64,000 nt of DNA, from contig NW_026622874.1 of assembly GCF_023065955.2 (NCBI RefSeq), positions 28,781,772 through 28,845,771 of the forward strand, read 5' to 3'. This document shows, piece by piece, positions 12,001-21,600 of the stretch (position 1 is its first letter; each line of letters opens with the position of its first letter). The DNA is from Ursus arctos. Lineage: Eukaryota; Chordata; Mammalia; Carnivora; Ursidae. A model generated the notes under the pieces. The model was not told the origin of the DNA. It did no database searches and saw only the letters and a program-made list of their open reading frames with translations. A program made the position numbers and the translations under genes.

Positions 12001-13080
12001 GCGGGAGTGTGCCATGGACTGGCACCTCAAATGTTGCTGTTAGCAGCAGGCCCTCTTACTGTGAGCACAGACTCGGGAACCAGAGTATACTAATCTATTC
12101 TCCAGTCACCTAACAAACTTCCTACTCAGCCGTGGCTGGGTCTGTCTGGTTTATACAACTATGGAGTAGTTGATGAATTTCTTATGTAGTTGTCAATCTC
12201 AAATTACTTTTTTTTTTTTAAGATTTATTTATTTTAGAGAGAGTATGTGCGTGAGCGTGGAGGTGGGGGGAGTGGCAGAGAGAGAGAGGGTCCCGAGCAG
12301 ACTCTGCACTGAGCTTGGAGCCTATTGTGGCTGACCCCACAATCCCAAAATCACCACCTGAGCCAAAACCAAGAGTCGAACACTCAACCAACTGGACCAC
12401 CCAGCCACCCCTCAAGTTACTTTATTTTTTGTTTTTTTATTTTTATTGGTTTTTAAAGATTTTATTTATTTGAGAGAGAGAGCGTGCACAAGTTGGGGCA
12501 GAGGCAGAGGGAGAGGAAGAGGGACAAGCAGGCTCCCTGCTGAGAGTGGAGCCCCAGCGGAGGTTTCAGTCTCAGCCCTCAGAACATGACCTGATCCAGT
12601 TAGATGCTTAACTGACTGAGCCACCCAGGCACCCCTCACATTACTTTTAACATACTTAAGTATTACACTGGTATTTTCTTCTAAAGATTATTTGTAGAAC
12701 TCAAAACAAAAAAAAAAATCTGAACCAGAAAAAAAAAATCTGAAACTTGTGTGTCTGAGAACTATAATTAGGTCTCAGTATGAAATTGAATCATATTCTA
12801 AAAGCTGTTTCCCTTTAAACTCCCGACGATTTTGAAGTTCTGTATCATTGTTCAAAAAGGGACTTGTATGATTAATTTACAATAACCTGTTGACACAGTT
12901 TCACTAAACATGTGTTTCCTTAATGCAGGAGCTGAAGTGGCTCTGGTTGGTGGCTTGAAACTTCTGGCCAGACTATCACTCCTTACAGAACAAGACTTAT
13001 GGACGGTTAACGGACTTCCAAATGAAAATAATTCTTCAGATCATCTCCCTTTATTGGCTAAGTTCAGACTTGAGCTGTGA
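1..13080 (+). CDS. ANGEL2: ANGEL2, 5'-truncated by the window edge (8 coding segments)
   Basis: Spliced gene; join 1-50, 4574-4830, 5493-5562, 6872-7293, 8209-8335, 8750-8807, 10952-11115, 12929-13080. The join is in frame and gives 432 residues (numbered here from the Met at 2-4) plus TGA; the N-terminal part lies outside the window. Seen: EEP-family motifs in order, SYNILSQ (Asn61), LCLQEV (Glu108), NTHLLYNP (His198), CGDFNSVPGS (Asp239, Asn241) and SDHLP (His421). Known: ANGEL2 is a CCR4/EEP-fold enzyme reported to hydrolyse 2',3'-cyclic phosphates on RNA 3' ends, which affects tRNA splicing and XBP1 mRNA ligation. All introns are GT-AG and no break is seen. ANGEL1 is the alternative paralogue, but the near-verbatim match to my memory of ANGEL2 favours ANGEL2. 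Confidence 0.97.
448..568 (-). repeat. Old CAN-SINE fragment
   Basis: T-rich tail on the left, then AAGTAATCTCCACATCCAAC and a tRNA-like right end (CAACTGTGCCAGCCAG). Heavily diverged. Confidence 0.7.
1385..1575 (+). repeat. MIR SINE
   Basis: Core words in order: GTGGACTTGGACAGGTTA, CCTCTCTGCTCCTTGGTTTC, GTTGAGGATGAAATGAGA, AAGTGCCTAATACATTG. This is the MIR layout, diverged. Confidence 0.75.
3879..4213. mobile_element. Tigger-type DNA transposon, internally deleted (MITE)
   Basis: Terminal inverted repeats CAGTTGACCCTTGAACAAC (left) and TTGTTCAGTGGTCAACTG (right), flanked by TA on both sides as in Tc1/mariner elements. It is 335 bp with no transposase frame, in an ANGEL2 intron. Confidence 0.85.
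4574..4830 (+). CDS. ANGEL2: ANGEL2 coding exon B (start of EEP domain)
   Basis: Acceptor TTTTAACAG, donor GTAAGT. It is 257 nt: two bases finish the split Gly, then 85 codons end in phase 0. It carries the DFSVMSYNILSQDLL motif, where the Asn is an active-site residue of the EEP fold, and the RHCRRPVLHWSFR segment. Confidence 0.96.
5493..5562 (+). CDS. ANGEL2: ANGEL2 coding exon C (catalytic Glu)
   Basis: Acceptor TTCTTCCAAG, donor GTACAA. It is 70 nt: 23 codons plus one base. It reads VLCLQEVQEDHYGAEI; the Glu of LQEV is the metal-binding catalytic Glu of the EEP superfamily. Confidence 0.95.
5754..5934 (-). repeat. CAN-SINE with 16-bp target duplication
   Basis: Poly-T and AAGATTTATTT at left; GGCTCGATCCCACACTC and a tRNA-like end at right. 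Flanked by TTGATATATAATTTTA at 5738-5753 and 5935-5950. Confidence 0.9.
6010..6140 (+). repeat. L2 3'-end fragment
   Basis: Contains AGGGACCATTCTGTCTGATTC and a GTTTGATGAATGAAC end, the familiar L2 tail pattern. Confidence 0.55.
6150..6660 (-). repeat. L2-like repeat, antisense
   Basis: Contains GGGAGCCTACATTCTGGTGG, CATTTGAGCAGAGACTTCAA and AGCAAAGGCCCTGAGCCAG in the order of an ancient mammalian repeat I associate with L2 (reverse). The family name is not certain. Confidence 0.55.
6872..7293 (+). CDS. ANGEL2: ANGEL2 coding exon D (NTH and GDFN motifs)
   Basis: Acceptor TTCCTCATAG, donor GTAAGT. At 422 nt it is the largest exon here: two bases finish Gly, then 140 codons. It carries MRTGRKPDGCAICFK, NTHLLYNP and MCGDFNSVPGSPLY, whose Asp and Asn are catalytic in the family. 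Confidence 0.97.
8209..8335 (+). CDS. ANGEL2: ANGEL2 coding exon E
   Basis: Acceptor TTTTGTTTAG, donor GTAAGT. It is 127 nt: 42 codons plus one base. It reads VSGQEQSSRGQRILSIPIWP onward, a lower-conservation insert between catalytic motifs. Confidence 0.95.
8750..8807 (+). CDS. ANGEL2: ANGEL2 coding exon F
   Basis: Acceptor TTCTTATAG, donor GTGAGT. It is 58 nt: two bases, 18 codons and two bases. It reads DSDLTQTELDKTEVLVTAE, an acidic linker. The exon is too short to show as an isolated open frame and is supported by phase and by match to the family. Confidence 0.93.
8915..9115 (+). repeat. MIR SINE
   Basis: AGCTGTGTGATTCTGAGCAA, ACATCTCTGAGATTCGGTTT and a CATAGTAAGGGCTTAAA end match the MIR order. 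Confidence 0.8.
9779..9954 (-). repeat. CAN-SINE
   Basis: T run plus AAGATTTTGTTTATTTGAGA at left, CTGAGCCACCCAGGCGCCC at right. No clear target duplication. Confidence 0.9.
10952..11115 (+). CDS. ANGEL2: ANGEL2 coding exon G
   Basis: Acceptor TTTCAATTTAG, donor GTAAAG. It is 164 nt: one base, 54 codons and one base. It carries HSRSAITVDYIFYSAE; the TVDYIFYS segment is the conserved EEP strand before the final catalytic His. Confidence 0.96.
11422..11440 (+). repeat. (TG)n short repeat
   Basis: About nine TG units in the last ANGEL2 intron. Confidence 0.85.
11848..11982 (+). other. Candidate alternative exon in ANGEL2 last intron
   Basis: Seen: about 70 nt of almost pure pyrimidine ending CTCTTCAG at 11847, branch-point-like TTCTGAT near 11775, and donor GTAAGT at 11983. 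The 135-nt segment enters in phase 1, as exon G requires. It stays open for about 40 codons and stops at TGA 11967-11969, only 13 nt before its own end. Inferred: inclusion would replace exon H and delete catalytic His421. There is no transcript evidence. Confidence 0.35.
12211..12410 (-). repeat. CAN-SINE, first of a tandem pair
   Basis: T run and AAGATTTATTTATTTTAGAG at left, CCACCCAGCCACCC at right. Flanked by CTCAAATTACTTT (12198-12210) and CTCAAGTTACTTT (12411-12423). Confidence 0.93.
12424..12634 (-). repeat. CAN-SINE, second of a tandem pair
   Basis: AAGATTTTATTTATTTGAGA near the left end, GAGCCACCCAGGCACCC at right. Flanked by CTCAAGTTACTTT (12411-12423) and CTCACATTACTTT (12635-12647), the same target as its neighbour. 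Confidence 0.93.
12929..13080 (+). CDS. ANGEL2: ANGEL2 terminal coding exon H
   Basis: Acceptor TTAATGCAG. It is 152 nt: two bases, 49 codons and TGA at 13078-13080. It carries LPNENNSSDHLPLLAKFRLE; His421 of SDHLP is the conserved catalytic His of the EEP fold. Confidence 0.97.
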
Positions 13081-15370
13081 CTCTTCTTGATTACATACAT
13101 ACTTTTCTTTCCAATTTATATTCTTTTTCAAAAAATGTAAAATATTTCTTGAGAGTTTGCATGTTTATTTTTGCACCGTGGAGTTTCTGAAGAGGTTATG
13201 TTAAATGCTTGAGACAGAGGTCAGAAGAAACAAGTTTACAACAATTTTCTTTGTAATACCGACAAAATATTTTCCTGACAAGTGAGGTCTGAACGCTCCT
13301 TATTGTAAAAGAGTTGTAAATATTTTTTATTCTACATCTCAGTAAAATTGACAGTGATTTTTAAATACAGTGCATCCTCTTTAGTTAGTAAAGAATTTCA
13401 GTTGATATTTTTGGCAAGCTTTACGGTGGATCCAAAGTATCTTTGAGTTCTTGAGAACCACAGCTCGTTTCCCTTCCAGAAGGCCTGGTTTCATTGTGAG
13501 GACCATCTGTTTGTTGAGTCCTAATTAGTTCATCTCAGAAATCACTCACAAGTGTCCAACCAACCATTTTAGTGTGGTTTTGAGAGGGCTTGATAGTGCT
13601 TTCTACAATTGTACAGATTGCTTAATCCATCTTATTACTCTCCTGAGCCGTGTGCTATGTCTGCATTTTTTTGGGAGATGTAGGTCACTGGAACTAGTAG
13701 GTGAGGTGCTTCACACACGCCCTCTTTCCATCCTGTGACAGACAGACCATTCCGGCATGCCTGAGAGAGGCAGAGACTGGGTTAGAACGCCTTTGTTTCC
13801 CTTCCAGTTTGTTTGTTTATTTTCTTTTTTCTCTTCAGTTTCAAGAAGAGATCCCTGGGTTGGGGGAGAGACTTTATTTTTCTTAACCAATTCTGGGGAA
13901 ATTTATTTTATTAGGAAGCTTATCTTTAGAAGAAAGTGGCAGCTATAAGATTCTTTTGGTTTTGCCTCAGATCTTTAGGAAGCCCACAGAACTAGTGGGG
14001 AGATACCCACTTGGAGATGTAATACTCTTAAGTAGTAATTTTAACCGTCTTAGTGGTTTTGTTTCTAAGATGTTACTGTTTTCTTTTATAATGAGGCAGC
14101 AGTGTGGGGGGTGCTGACATTTTTTGGTAAAGTGGTTAAGAGCAGGTCTAGTGAGTCCCATAGTTGGCGCTCTGTGAGTATTTGGAGCAAACATTTTAAA
14201 ACAGAAAAAGTGAACATGTCCTCTTTTTTAGACATTAGGATCAAAGAATTATGTCCATTTTTACTAAGTAGTAATTTTATATACAATTATACTGAATTAT
14301 AAAAATTTTTACAACGGGTGTTCTTCAGAGAACGCCTCATCTTAAATTAGAAAGCAGTTGTTACTCCAGGTCCTGGACTTTAAAGGTTTTTGTACTAAAG
14401 TATATTTACTACAGTTATTTTTTAAGAAAAGAAATCAAATGACTACCTGAACAAGGCATGTGGGTTATAAGGATTTACCTACTAAAAATCACAATAAGCA
14501 AGTATTTTTAAATGTTTAATTTCTCACTTTTTTGGGTTTTTACTTACAGTATTAACTGTAGTTCTAAGATTTTCCACATTTTCTAGTAACAGTTTGCAGA
14601 ATATTGTATGTTCTAATTAGCAGATATTGTCATCATCAAATAATAGTATCATTAATCCCTTTTAATATTGGGGAGAGAAAAATGAAAGTTCATTAATTAC
14701 TGCTTTGTGTTATGTGAGTTTATTAACAGATAACTTTGTGTATAGGTCATTGTTGCTAAACTAACATCTCTGAAAATGTCTGTGAAAATTTGATTTTTTA
14801 TGTCCTGATCAAAATATTGATTTTAGGCCCTTTTCACATGCTTCACTTTGTAGAGTTAATCCATAAAAATGCTTTCCACTGTAGCCTTTAGGACATAATA
14901 GTATTTTGTGAACTGGAGGCCAAAGGGTCCATGTAACAACCTTCTCACAGGTTTTTAAAGCTCCACTACAATTAACTACCCACTTGTCTTTACTCTTTTT
15001 GGTCAGAAGAATTGATAACTTTGTTGGACCCTTGTATTTACCTGCCAAAAGCATTTAAATCTGGTTAATTGCTGAAGCCAAATCACCCCTAGTCTGAAGG
15101 GCTGTACTGGCCAAGTTTTAAAATGGAAAGAGATGCTATGGAGTAAAAAATGTTGGCTTTACTATACCTTTTGAGATCAAGATAATATGCATGTTTGAAA
15201 TCTTGTCCTTTGGGGGGGTGGGATTTAGCAACTGTCTGCTTTTTAACCCTTTGCTTTCCTAAAAAACCAGGTTAGAGATCCAGAGAGTTCAAGGGGTTGG
15301 GGAAACAGAGAAGTCAAGTTATTTGCACTTTGTCTCTGTGAATCACCTAATAAATTATTACTCTGGTGCA
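13081..15370 (+). other. ANGEL2: ANGEL2 3' UTR (predicted)
   Basis: Runs from the stop codon to a predicted cleavage site about 15-20 nt after the AATAAA at 15349-15354. AT-rich, with no intron signals or repeats recognised. The 2.3 kb length is an inference from the poly(A) signal. Confidence 0.65.
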
Positions 15371-15400
15371 CCTGTGCCTGGAGAGTTTGTGGTAGGCGCG
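15349..15400 (+). terminator. ANGEL2: ANGEL2 polyadenylation signal and GU-rich element
   Basis: Canonical AATAAA at 15349-15354, CA dinucleotides about 15-20 nt later, then a GT-rich stretch (TTTGTGGTAGGC, then GTGTGTGTGCTGG just beyond). A second AATAAA at 15611-15616 could be a distal alternative. Confidence 0.6.
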
Positions 15401-15654
15401 CTAAGTGTGTGTGCTGGGCTGTTGCCCCTTCTAAGCTATTTCATTACCCTAAGCCTGTGTTACTTAGGGTGGTGCTAAAATGTAAGTGAGATCAGATGTG
15501 GCAAAACAGAAGAGTGCTGAGTACAGAGTCTGAATTGTGGAAGAAGACAAGGATGAGGGAGGGATAAATGCATTTACTAGGACAAGTATGTAGTAAAAGG
15601 GCAAGAAAAAAATAAATCACACCGTCTTACATTTTTGGAAGAAAAACAATCCTT
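15371..15654. other. Intergenic gap between convergent gene ends
   Basis: About 285 bp lie between the predicted ANGEL2 and VASH2 poly(A) sites. Apart from a second + strand AATAAA at 15611, nothing is recognised. Confidence 0.5.
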
Positions 15655-15676
15655 AAGTTTCCAGGATGGTTTTATT
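15655..15676 (-). terminator. VASH2: VASH2 polyadenylation signal
   Basis: TTTATT at 15671-15676 reads AATAAA on the - strand. Cleavage is expected near 15655, followed on - by T-rich elements (TTGTTTTTCTTCC and a longer T run). Confidence 0.55.
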
Positions 15677-18619
15677 AAAGTCCCATGCTGTGTATAAACA
15701 TACAAGTGATGAGAAAAACATTAACTTGAAACATGCACTTATCTGGCATTCTCTAAAATACCATTATACAAGTTTGCCTTTACTTAGAAAAATACCCACT
15801 AAAACAATCACAGTTTTCCTTAAAGTTTTAAAAAAAAATGTATTGGCCAGAACAAAGTCCAAGAGAATAAACAAGATTCTGAATTATGTGTCAAAAAAAC
15901 TGTACAAGGTTGTACATAAAACTATAGCTTACAAAAGCCTCGGGTATAGTAAGAATACAGAAGTAAGATTTCCAAAGTTCTATTTACCAATATCTATTAA
16001 TAAAATCCTTATGAAATAATTGACTTAGAAAAAGTGAAATGCTCATGATTTCAAAGTGTATAGAAAATACTAAATATCACTTTCTGAAATAAAGTGTACT
16101 CAAAACAGCACAACATGGAGTCTAAAATCAAGATTTCTGTCATCCATTTAAACTTTGCATATATCCCCCATAATGGCTTAAGCATAAAATTTCTCTTGCA
16201 TTAATAACTTTAGAAACTAGATTCAGATCATCTCATAGTTTTATCTTTTGAATAATAGCCAGTTTTAACATCAGTTTGGGGGGGCGGGTAAATCATGTCA
16301 TGGTTTGGTTCTGTTTTTGCCTTAATATCATTTTAATTAAATTTCTGCACTAGAATTTAAGAGTTTGGTGCCTTTCTCAAATCTTTTAGAAATCAACATA
16401 ATTCCATAGGCATTTTAAATTACTTTTCATGTTTCTGTGACTAACCCTTGCTCTGGGGGACTGAATCTTAAAATCAAGAAGTGAGTGGAAAAAAAATCAG
16501 GTTACTAATTGAATCACCAAACCAGCGGGCAGTTTTAAGGCTTATACGTCAGCATATTAGAACAGTCCGTGTTCCTATTCTCTTACCCTTCTGTGTGGGA
16601 ACAAGAGGCCGTGCAGCTAATGACATTCTATGTTTTGGATGGGACAGTACTTAAGTAATACTTGGAAAATCCTATTCCAAGCTCTTAGAATGACCGCAGT
16701 GTTTTAAGTTGTATACTTATTAGAGACTTAAAGTTTCAGATTGACAAACATAAGATACATATATATTGTTTTTCATAGAGAAAGCTAAATCAGTAGTGTT
16801 TTAGAACAAGAATGAATTGACTAATTCAAATATTTCAGTCCATGTGGCCGTGAGGCTCCAAATGAGTTTGCCTTACGAAAAGATACAAAGATACATCTTG
16901 AACGGATAATACTATTGTTAAAGAAAGTGATTAAATTCAGAAGTTTTAACTTCTGTATTTTAATCTAATTGAGATGTTTGGTCCTTTTCATGTAAAGGAC
17001 ACTACACTTCCTTCTTTTTCAAGAAAATACCACTTTCCATGAACGCCATTGAGTTCTGGCATAAAGTGAGCTCCTGCGCACGTGGCCAAGGGAGGACGTC
17101 ACCTTCAGTGGTTATATTGGTAAAGAATCTCAGTGAGCAGATTATTTTTCTGCTCCCCTTTCTAAACTCACCTTCAGGCAAAGAGAGCCAGAGAGGAAGC
17201 CCTGACAACTGAAATAACACTTCTGTTGACTAGAAGACATCACTTACATGCAAGTTGGTCTCATGAGTCAGCACGACCACTGAGCAATAACAGATGAAAC
17301 AAGCATACTCGTGACGTGGATAACGTACAGACGTGGCAGGTAGAGCTCCTCTGTGCGGTCTGCAGTCAGAAGCCACACAGGTATTCACACTCCTTCATGG
17401 ACTCCATCACGCTCTAAGGTGGAACACCTTAGACTTTTCCATTTTCTTACCTGAAGACTTTTCCATTTAAAAAAAGGTTCTGCTTCTCTAATTCACCGCA
17501 TTTTCCAATAGCAATTCCTAAATGTCATGAAGTGGTCCTTAAAAGCAAGGGACTGGAAGGTGATCACACCGTGCCACATCTGGTCTTAATATAAGACATC
17601 AGAACACCTCTCTGACAACAGTGAGTCCTTCAGAATCAAGGCCTGACTCAGAGTTAAAAAATCAGATGAAATGTGAACAGAAAGGTTATCTGGTTCTCAA
17701 GACTCTGAAGACTGGTTCACTCCTGGCCTCTGCCTTTCTGAGTTTGTGATTGTCAGAGGTAATTGCAATACTGCTAAATTTGTGTCACACTGCCAAGACC
17801 TCTTGTGCTTTTTTTGCTGGAGTTTGCAAAGTTTAAATGTTAGTGACAGAACACAGACTACCTTCTGAACGTGCTTTTTGTTTTGAAAGAACAAAAACCG
17901 CTGTCAGTGAATGCTTTAAGAAAGATTAAGAAAGAAGTAACTCCAAGGTCCTGAAAATAGTTTCCCGTATTGCCAGAAGAATTTCAGTGCTTTTTAGTAA
18001 AACACTTGATATAATACCTTAAATCCTATTACGTGTGCACCAGGAAAAAAGTCCAAACTTTATGGAGATCCCCATTGGAAATATTGGGGAAACAATACAA
18101 ATAGAATTAAAAAAAAAAAAAACACCATTAAGTTTGCATATCTGATGTCAAGATGCTGAGGTAATATTGACTGCTTAAAAAAAAATCCCACCAATCTTTG
18201 CCTCTGTTATTGCTGAAAAAAGACATTAATACTGGCTGAGTTACCTTACTATATCAAAAGTGGGAGGGAGGGTTTCAGTAATATTTACTACTGGTGAGGA
18301 GGCATCATGTTCAAAAGCAAGTAAACAAAAGTAGGTCAATGGGAAGATAGAAAACTACAGTTACGTATTACCCTTTCTATCTGTAGTGAGGGGGACAGTC
18401 CAACCCCAGTGGGGTTTCTTACTTCAGCCTTTTCGTGGTGGCCCCTTGGTGAATTTCAACATTAGTTGTTACCACCCACTCAGATTCCGTGTCCAAGTGA
18501 ATCCTTAAAAATAAAATCCACAGGTTCTCAATAAATAGTTGCAGTTCCTCCTGAAGATGCTGGGGTAAAGTGCAGAGAGAAGCACCACGGAAGCCCTCTT
18601 GCCGGCTGATATGGCTTGC
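15655..18619 (-). other. VASH2: VASH2 3' UTR (predicted, about 3 kb)
   Basis: Sequence between the VASH2 stop codon and the first good - strand AATAAA. It is AT-rich with A runs at about 18108-18123 and 18178-18184 on +. No SINE or L1 is recognised, which fits a constrained 3' UTR. Length is inferred. Confidence 0.55.
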
Positions 18620-18692
18620 CTAAATTCGGATTTGGTAGCCCACCTCATTCAGCGTGCTGAGGTCAGCCACCTTCTTTTCAGGCAGTGCAGGC
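18620..18692 (-). CDS. VASH2: VASH2 terminal coding exon 7
   Basis: Acceptor GACCCTTAG; the first base completes Ser333. It then reads [20 protein letters not shown] and IRI, with TAG at 18622-18620. Only 73 coding nt; the exon continues into the long 3' UTR. Confidence 0.96.
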
Positions 18693-21600
18693 CTAAGGGT
18701 CAAAGGAAGGTGGTGGGGGAGGGGGTTGGGATAGAGAAAGATCACTTAGTATTTGATTCAGAGAACTCGACTTCATTCTCTTGACCCTTCAGATGCTTGC
18801 TCCCAGCCCCCCCACCTCCAGCCTTGGTCCCCAGCTTGACCTTGTGTTCTCAAGTCCACTTTAAAGGGATGTAGGGAACATTTTCACAGGCTTTTCAATG
18901 TAGAGTTGAAAAAAAACACAGGTTGCCGAATGAGTTTGTCCAGCTCGAACCTGCATTCAGTCACACTCTTAACTTCTGAAACCCAGGTATCTGTAAACCT
19001 GGAAAGGGTCTCAAAAACAAATCACACGTAGTACCGTGGAACTAAAAACCTCAGCCAGACTCTCCTTGAAACCTTGGCTTCCTGGTGCTTGTGCCCTGGG
19101 GGAAACCCAGCAACTACAAGACCTCTCAGGTGCCAGATTCACACAGAGAGATGCTCGGCTATCTTTGATAGAGGATTACTCTTCCAGGCCTCAGTGCATA
19201 ACATCGGGGCGAACCCTTTACAACTCATCTGAAAAAGCATGTCAATGTGGAAAATCATTCCGTGGCAAATCCTCTCTTCTCCCTAAATACATTTTCCAAA
19301 GTACTAATAAGCATTTATGTGAAGTCATGTCAGAAAGTACTTCAAGCTGGAAAATCAGAAAGCACATCACTTGTCTTCGTGAAAGACGTTTCCTCAACGA
19401 TTTCCTGATATGAAAGTATTATGCCTAAGCGTTCTCACAACTTCTCTCAGTTTTTCCATTTCTCAGCCTCCTACCTTCTCTGATAAGAGAGAACGGAGCT
19501 TATAAACCAAGTTTAGCAGGCTCAATATGGCTAGAGAGTTCGAATTCAAAAGTTCCACATTCAGCCACTTTTACCAGAAGACTGAAGATATTTATAGGCT
19601 ACACATGAACCTTGTTTTAAGTGTTTGAAGAAGAAAGGCCAAAATGAAAATATAACAGTTTCGTGGTTTATCCTTTGAAGAGTTTCCTAACAGCAAATAG
19701 TTTCCCCCTGGCATGAATGTGCTCCAATTCCTTTGGTATTAACAGAGCCAGAAATCAATAGCCAGCTAATGTCAAGGGAGCCGCTGAAGGACACAAGGCT
19801 CAAATTTGGGCAACAAGTTCTACCGCCCTACATATTCTCATTCTCTGTCTCTCTCTCTCTGCCCACCTTCATCTCCTCTCCCTCCCTTCCTCTTCACCCT
19901 ATGAACACCCTACAGCCTATGAACATCCCCTCTGAGCCCGATCATTCAGAGTGGTCAAGAAACCTTCGCTGACTAAACTTCCTTGCCTCTGTTGCTTGAG
20001 GCTGATTTCTCAGCGTGACCATGTGCCCTGCTTTACTGGTCAGGAATCCTGCCTCTCGTTCCTTGTCTCTGCTCATGGTGCCCAGGGTGCACAGATGATG
20101 CTGACAAATACGGCTGACAGAGGATGGAAGTCCCCGTACTCGCTTGCTTGTAGACCCCTGCACACTGCATCGAAGAGCTCAAGGCTCCTGACCTTCAGGG
20201 CGATGGTGTCCTCCAGCCGTACATGTCCTAGAGATCAGCCACTCCCTATCAACACAGCCACTGGCAGAGTGGACCCCAGGGGCCACTGTGAGGGCCATTC
20301 TTGAGCTGGCAGCTAAAGGGAGCACGCTTCTGCCTGAGGGTTCAAACTTACACTTATATCTCAGCCCTTAGCCCACTAACGTCAAGAGAACTAGGGCTCT
20401 TGCAGACAAGTCTGGTTCAGAGTCCATTTGTATCTAGTTAATTTTTTTTCCTTTTTAAAAGAATTATTTTTTAAGATTTTATTTATTTGACAGAGAGAGA
20501 GAAGGAGAGAGAGAGCACAAGCGGAGGGAGCAGCAGGCTCTCCGCCGAGCAGGGAGCCCAACGCAGGGCTCGATCCCAGGACTCCGGGAGCATGACCTGA
20601 GCCGAAGGCAGACGCCCAACCGACTGAGCCACCCAGGCACCCCTCTAGTTCATTTTTTCAAAAAGCCTGAAATAGAGTCTCTGTTTTGTTTCCCTGCTTG
20701 AAGTGTGTCATCTTTTCAAACAGCTAATATGGGACTTCCTCCTTCAGGTAGACTCCCCATTAAGTTAACATCACCCTAAGGCAAATGTGGTTAGAAAGGC
20801 AAATCTGCTTCTCCCCTCCTCCATGTGCCCCACTTTTAGAAAATTCAGCAAATCAAAAAAATTCACTTGCCGAAGCTTCAAGTATCCCTACGCATTCCTC
20901 ACTTTACAAAAGAATTAAATGGGGGGGTCATTTCCTAGAGCAATTAAAATATAATTTCCCCACTACCTTTCCTGATGGTGGAACTAGGTGGGCATATATT
21001 CCTTATCCAGATATAAATTACATTGGTAGTGCATGATTTTTTTTCTTTATCTGATGTTTTTAATGATCTCTGCATGGCAGAATCTGTTAGTTGCCCCACC
21101 ACGTCCACTCCCCCCTTCTGCCTTAGTAAAAACCCAATTTTCAGCCAGGCACAGAGCTGCCAAAAATACAAACCACATTTCCCAGCCTCTCTGAAGCTGA
21201 CCAGGCATCAAGACTAAGTTGTAGCCACTGAGATTGACGTGGAGGTGACCAGATACCTCTTCCAAAGACAAGGAGCATGTGCCCTTCCTGGGTTTTCCCG
21301 CTCTTTCTTCTGTCTTATGGAAGTGGTGGCTGGAGCGTGGCCCCCTGAGCAGTAAGACACCCCGTACCGTCTCTGCTGGGCCACTTTCCCACCCTGGTGA
21401 GTCCCGGCTAAGTCACAGCTTCACCCCGACCTTACCCGCCACCAAACCTGATCCTGATGGGATCCTGTCCGTCCGTTAACTCGCTAATACAACACCAACT
21501 CCAATGCCGGTCATGGTGGGTGTTGAGTTGGCCTGAGGAAGGTCCACCTGGGGAGTGAGTACACGTTCCTAGCAAGTTCTCTAGAACTCACTCAGGAGAA

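Larger units (their letters stand above)
11116..12928 (+). other. ANGEL2 last intron (G-H)
   Basis: GT-AG intron. It holds a short TG repeat near 11422, a very long pyrimidine tract ending in CAG at 11847 (see the candidate exon) and two tandem CAN-SINEs (12211-12410, 12424-12634). Confidence 0.75.

Noticed and set aside
15666..16019. 117-codon + strand frame
   Set aside because: It is antisense to the VASH2 3' UTR, Lys/Ile-rich from AT-rich DNA, with no homologue recognised.
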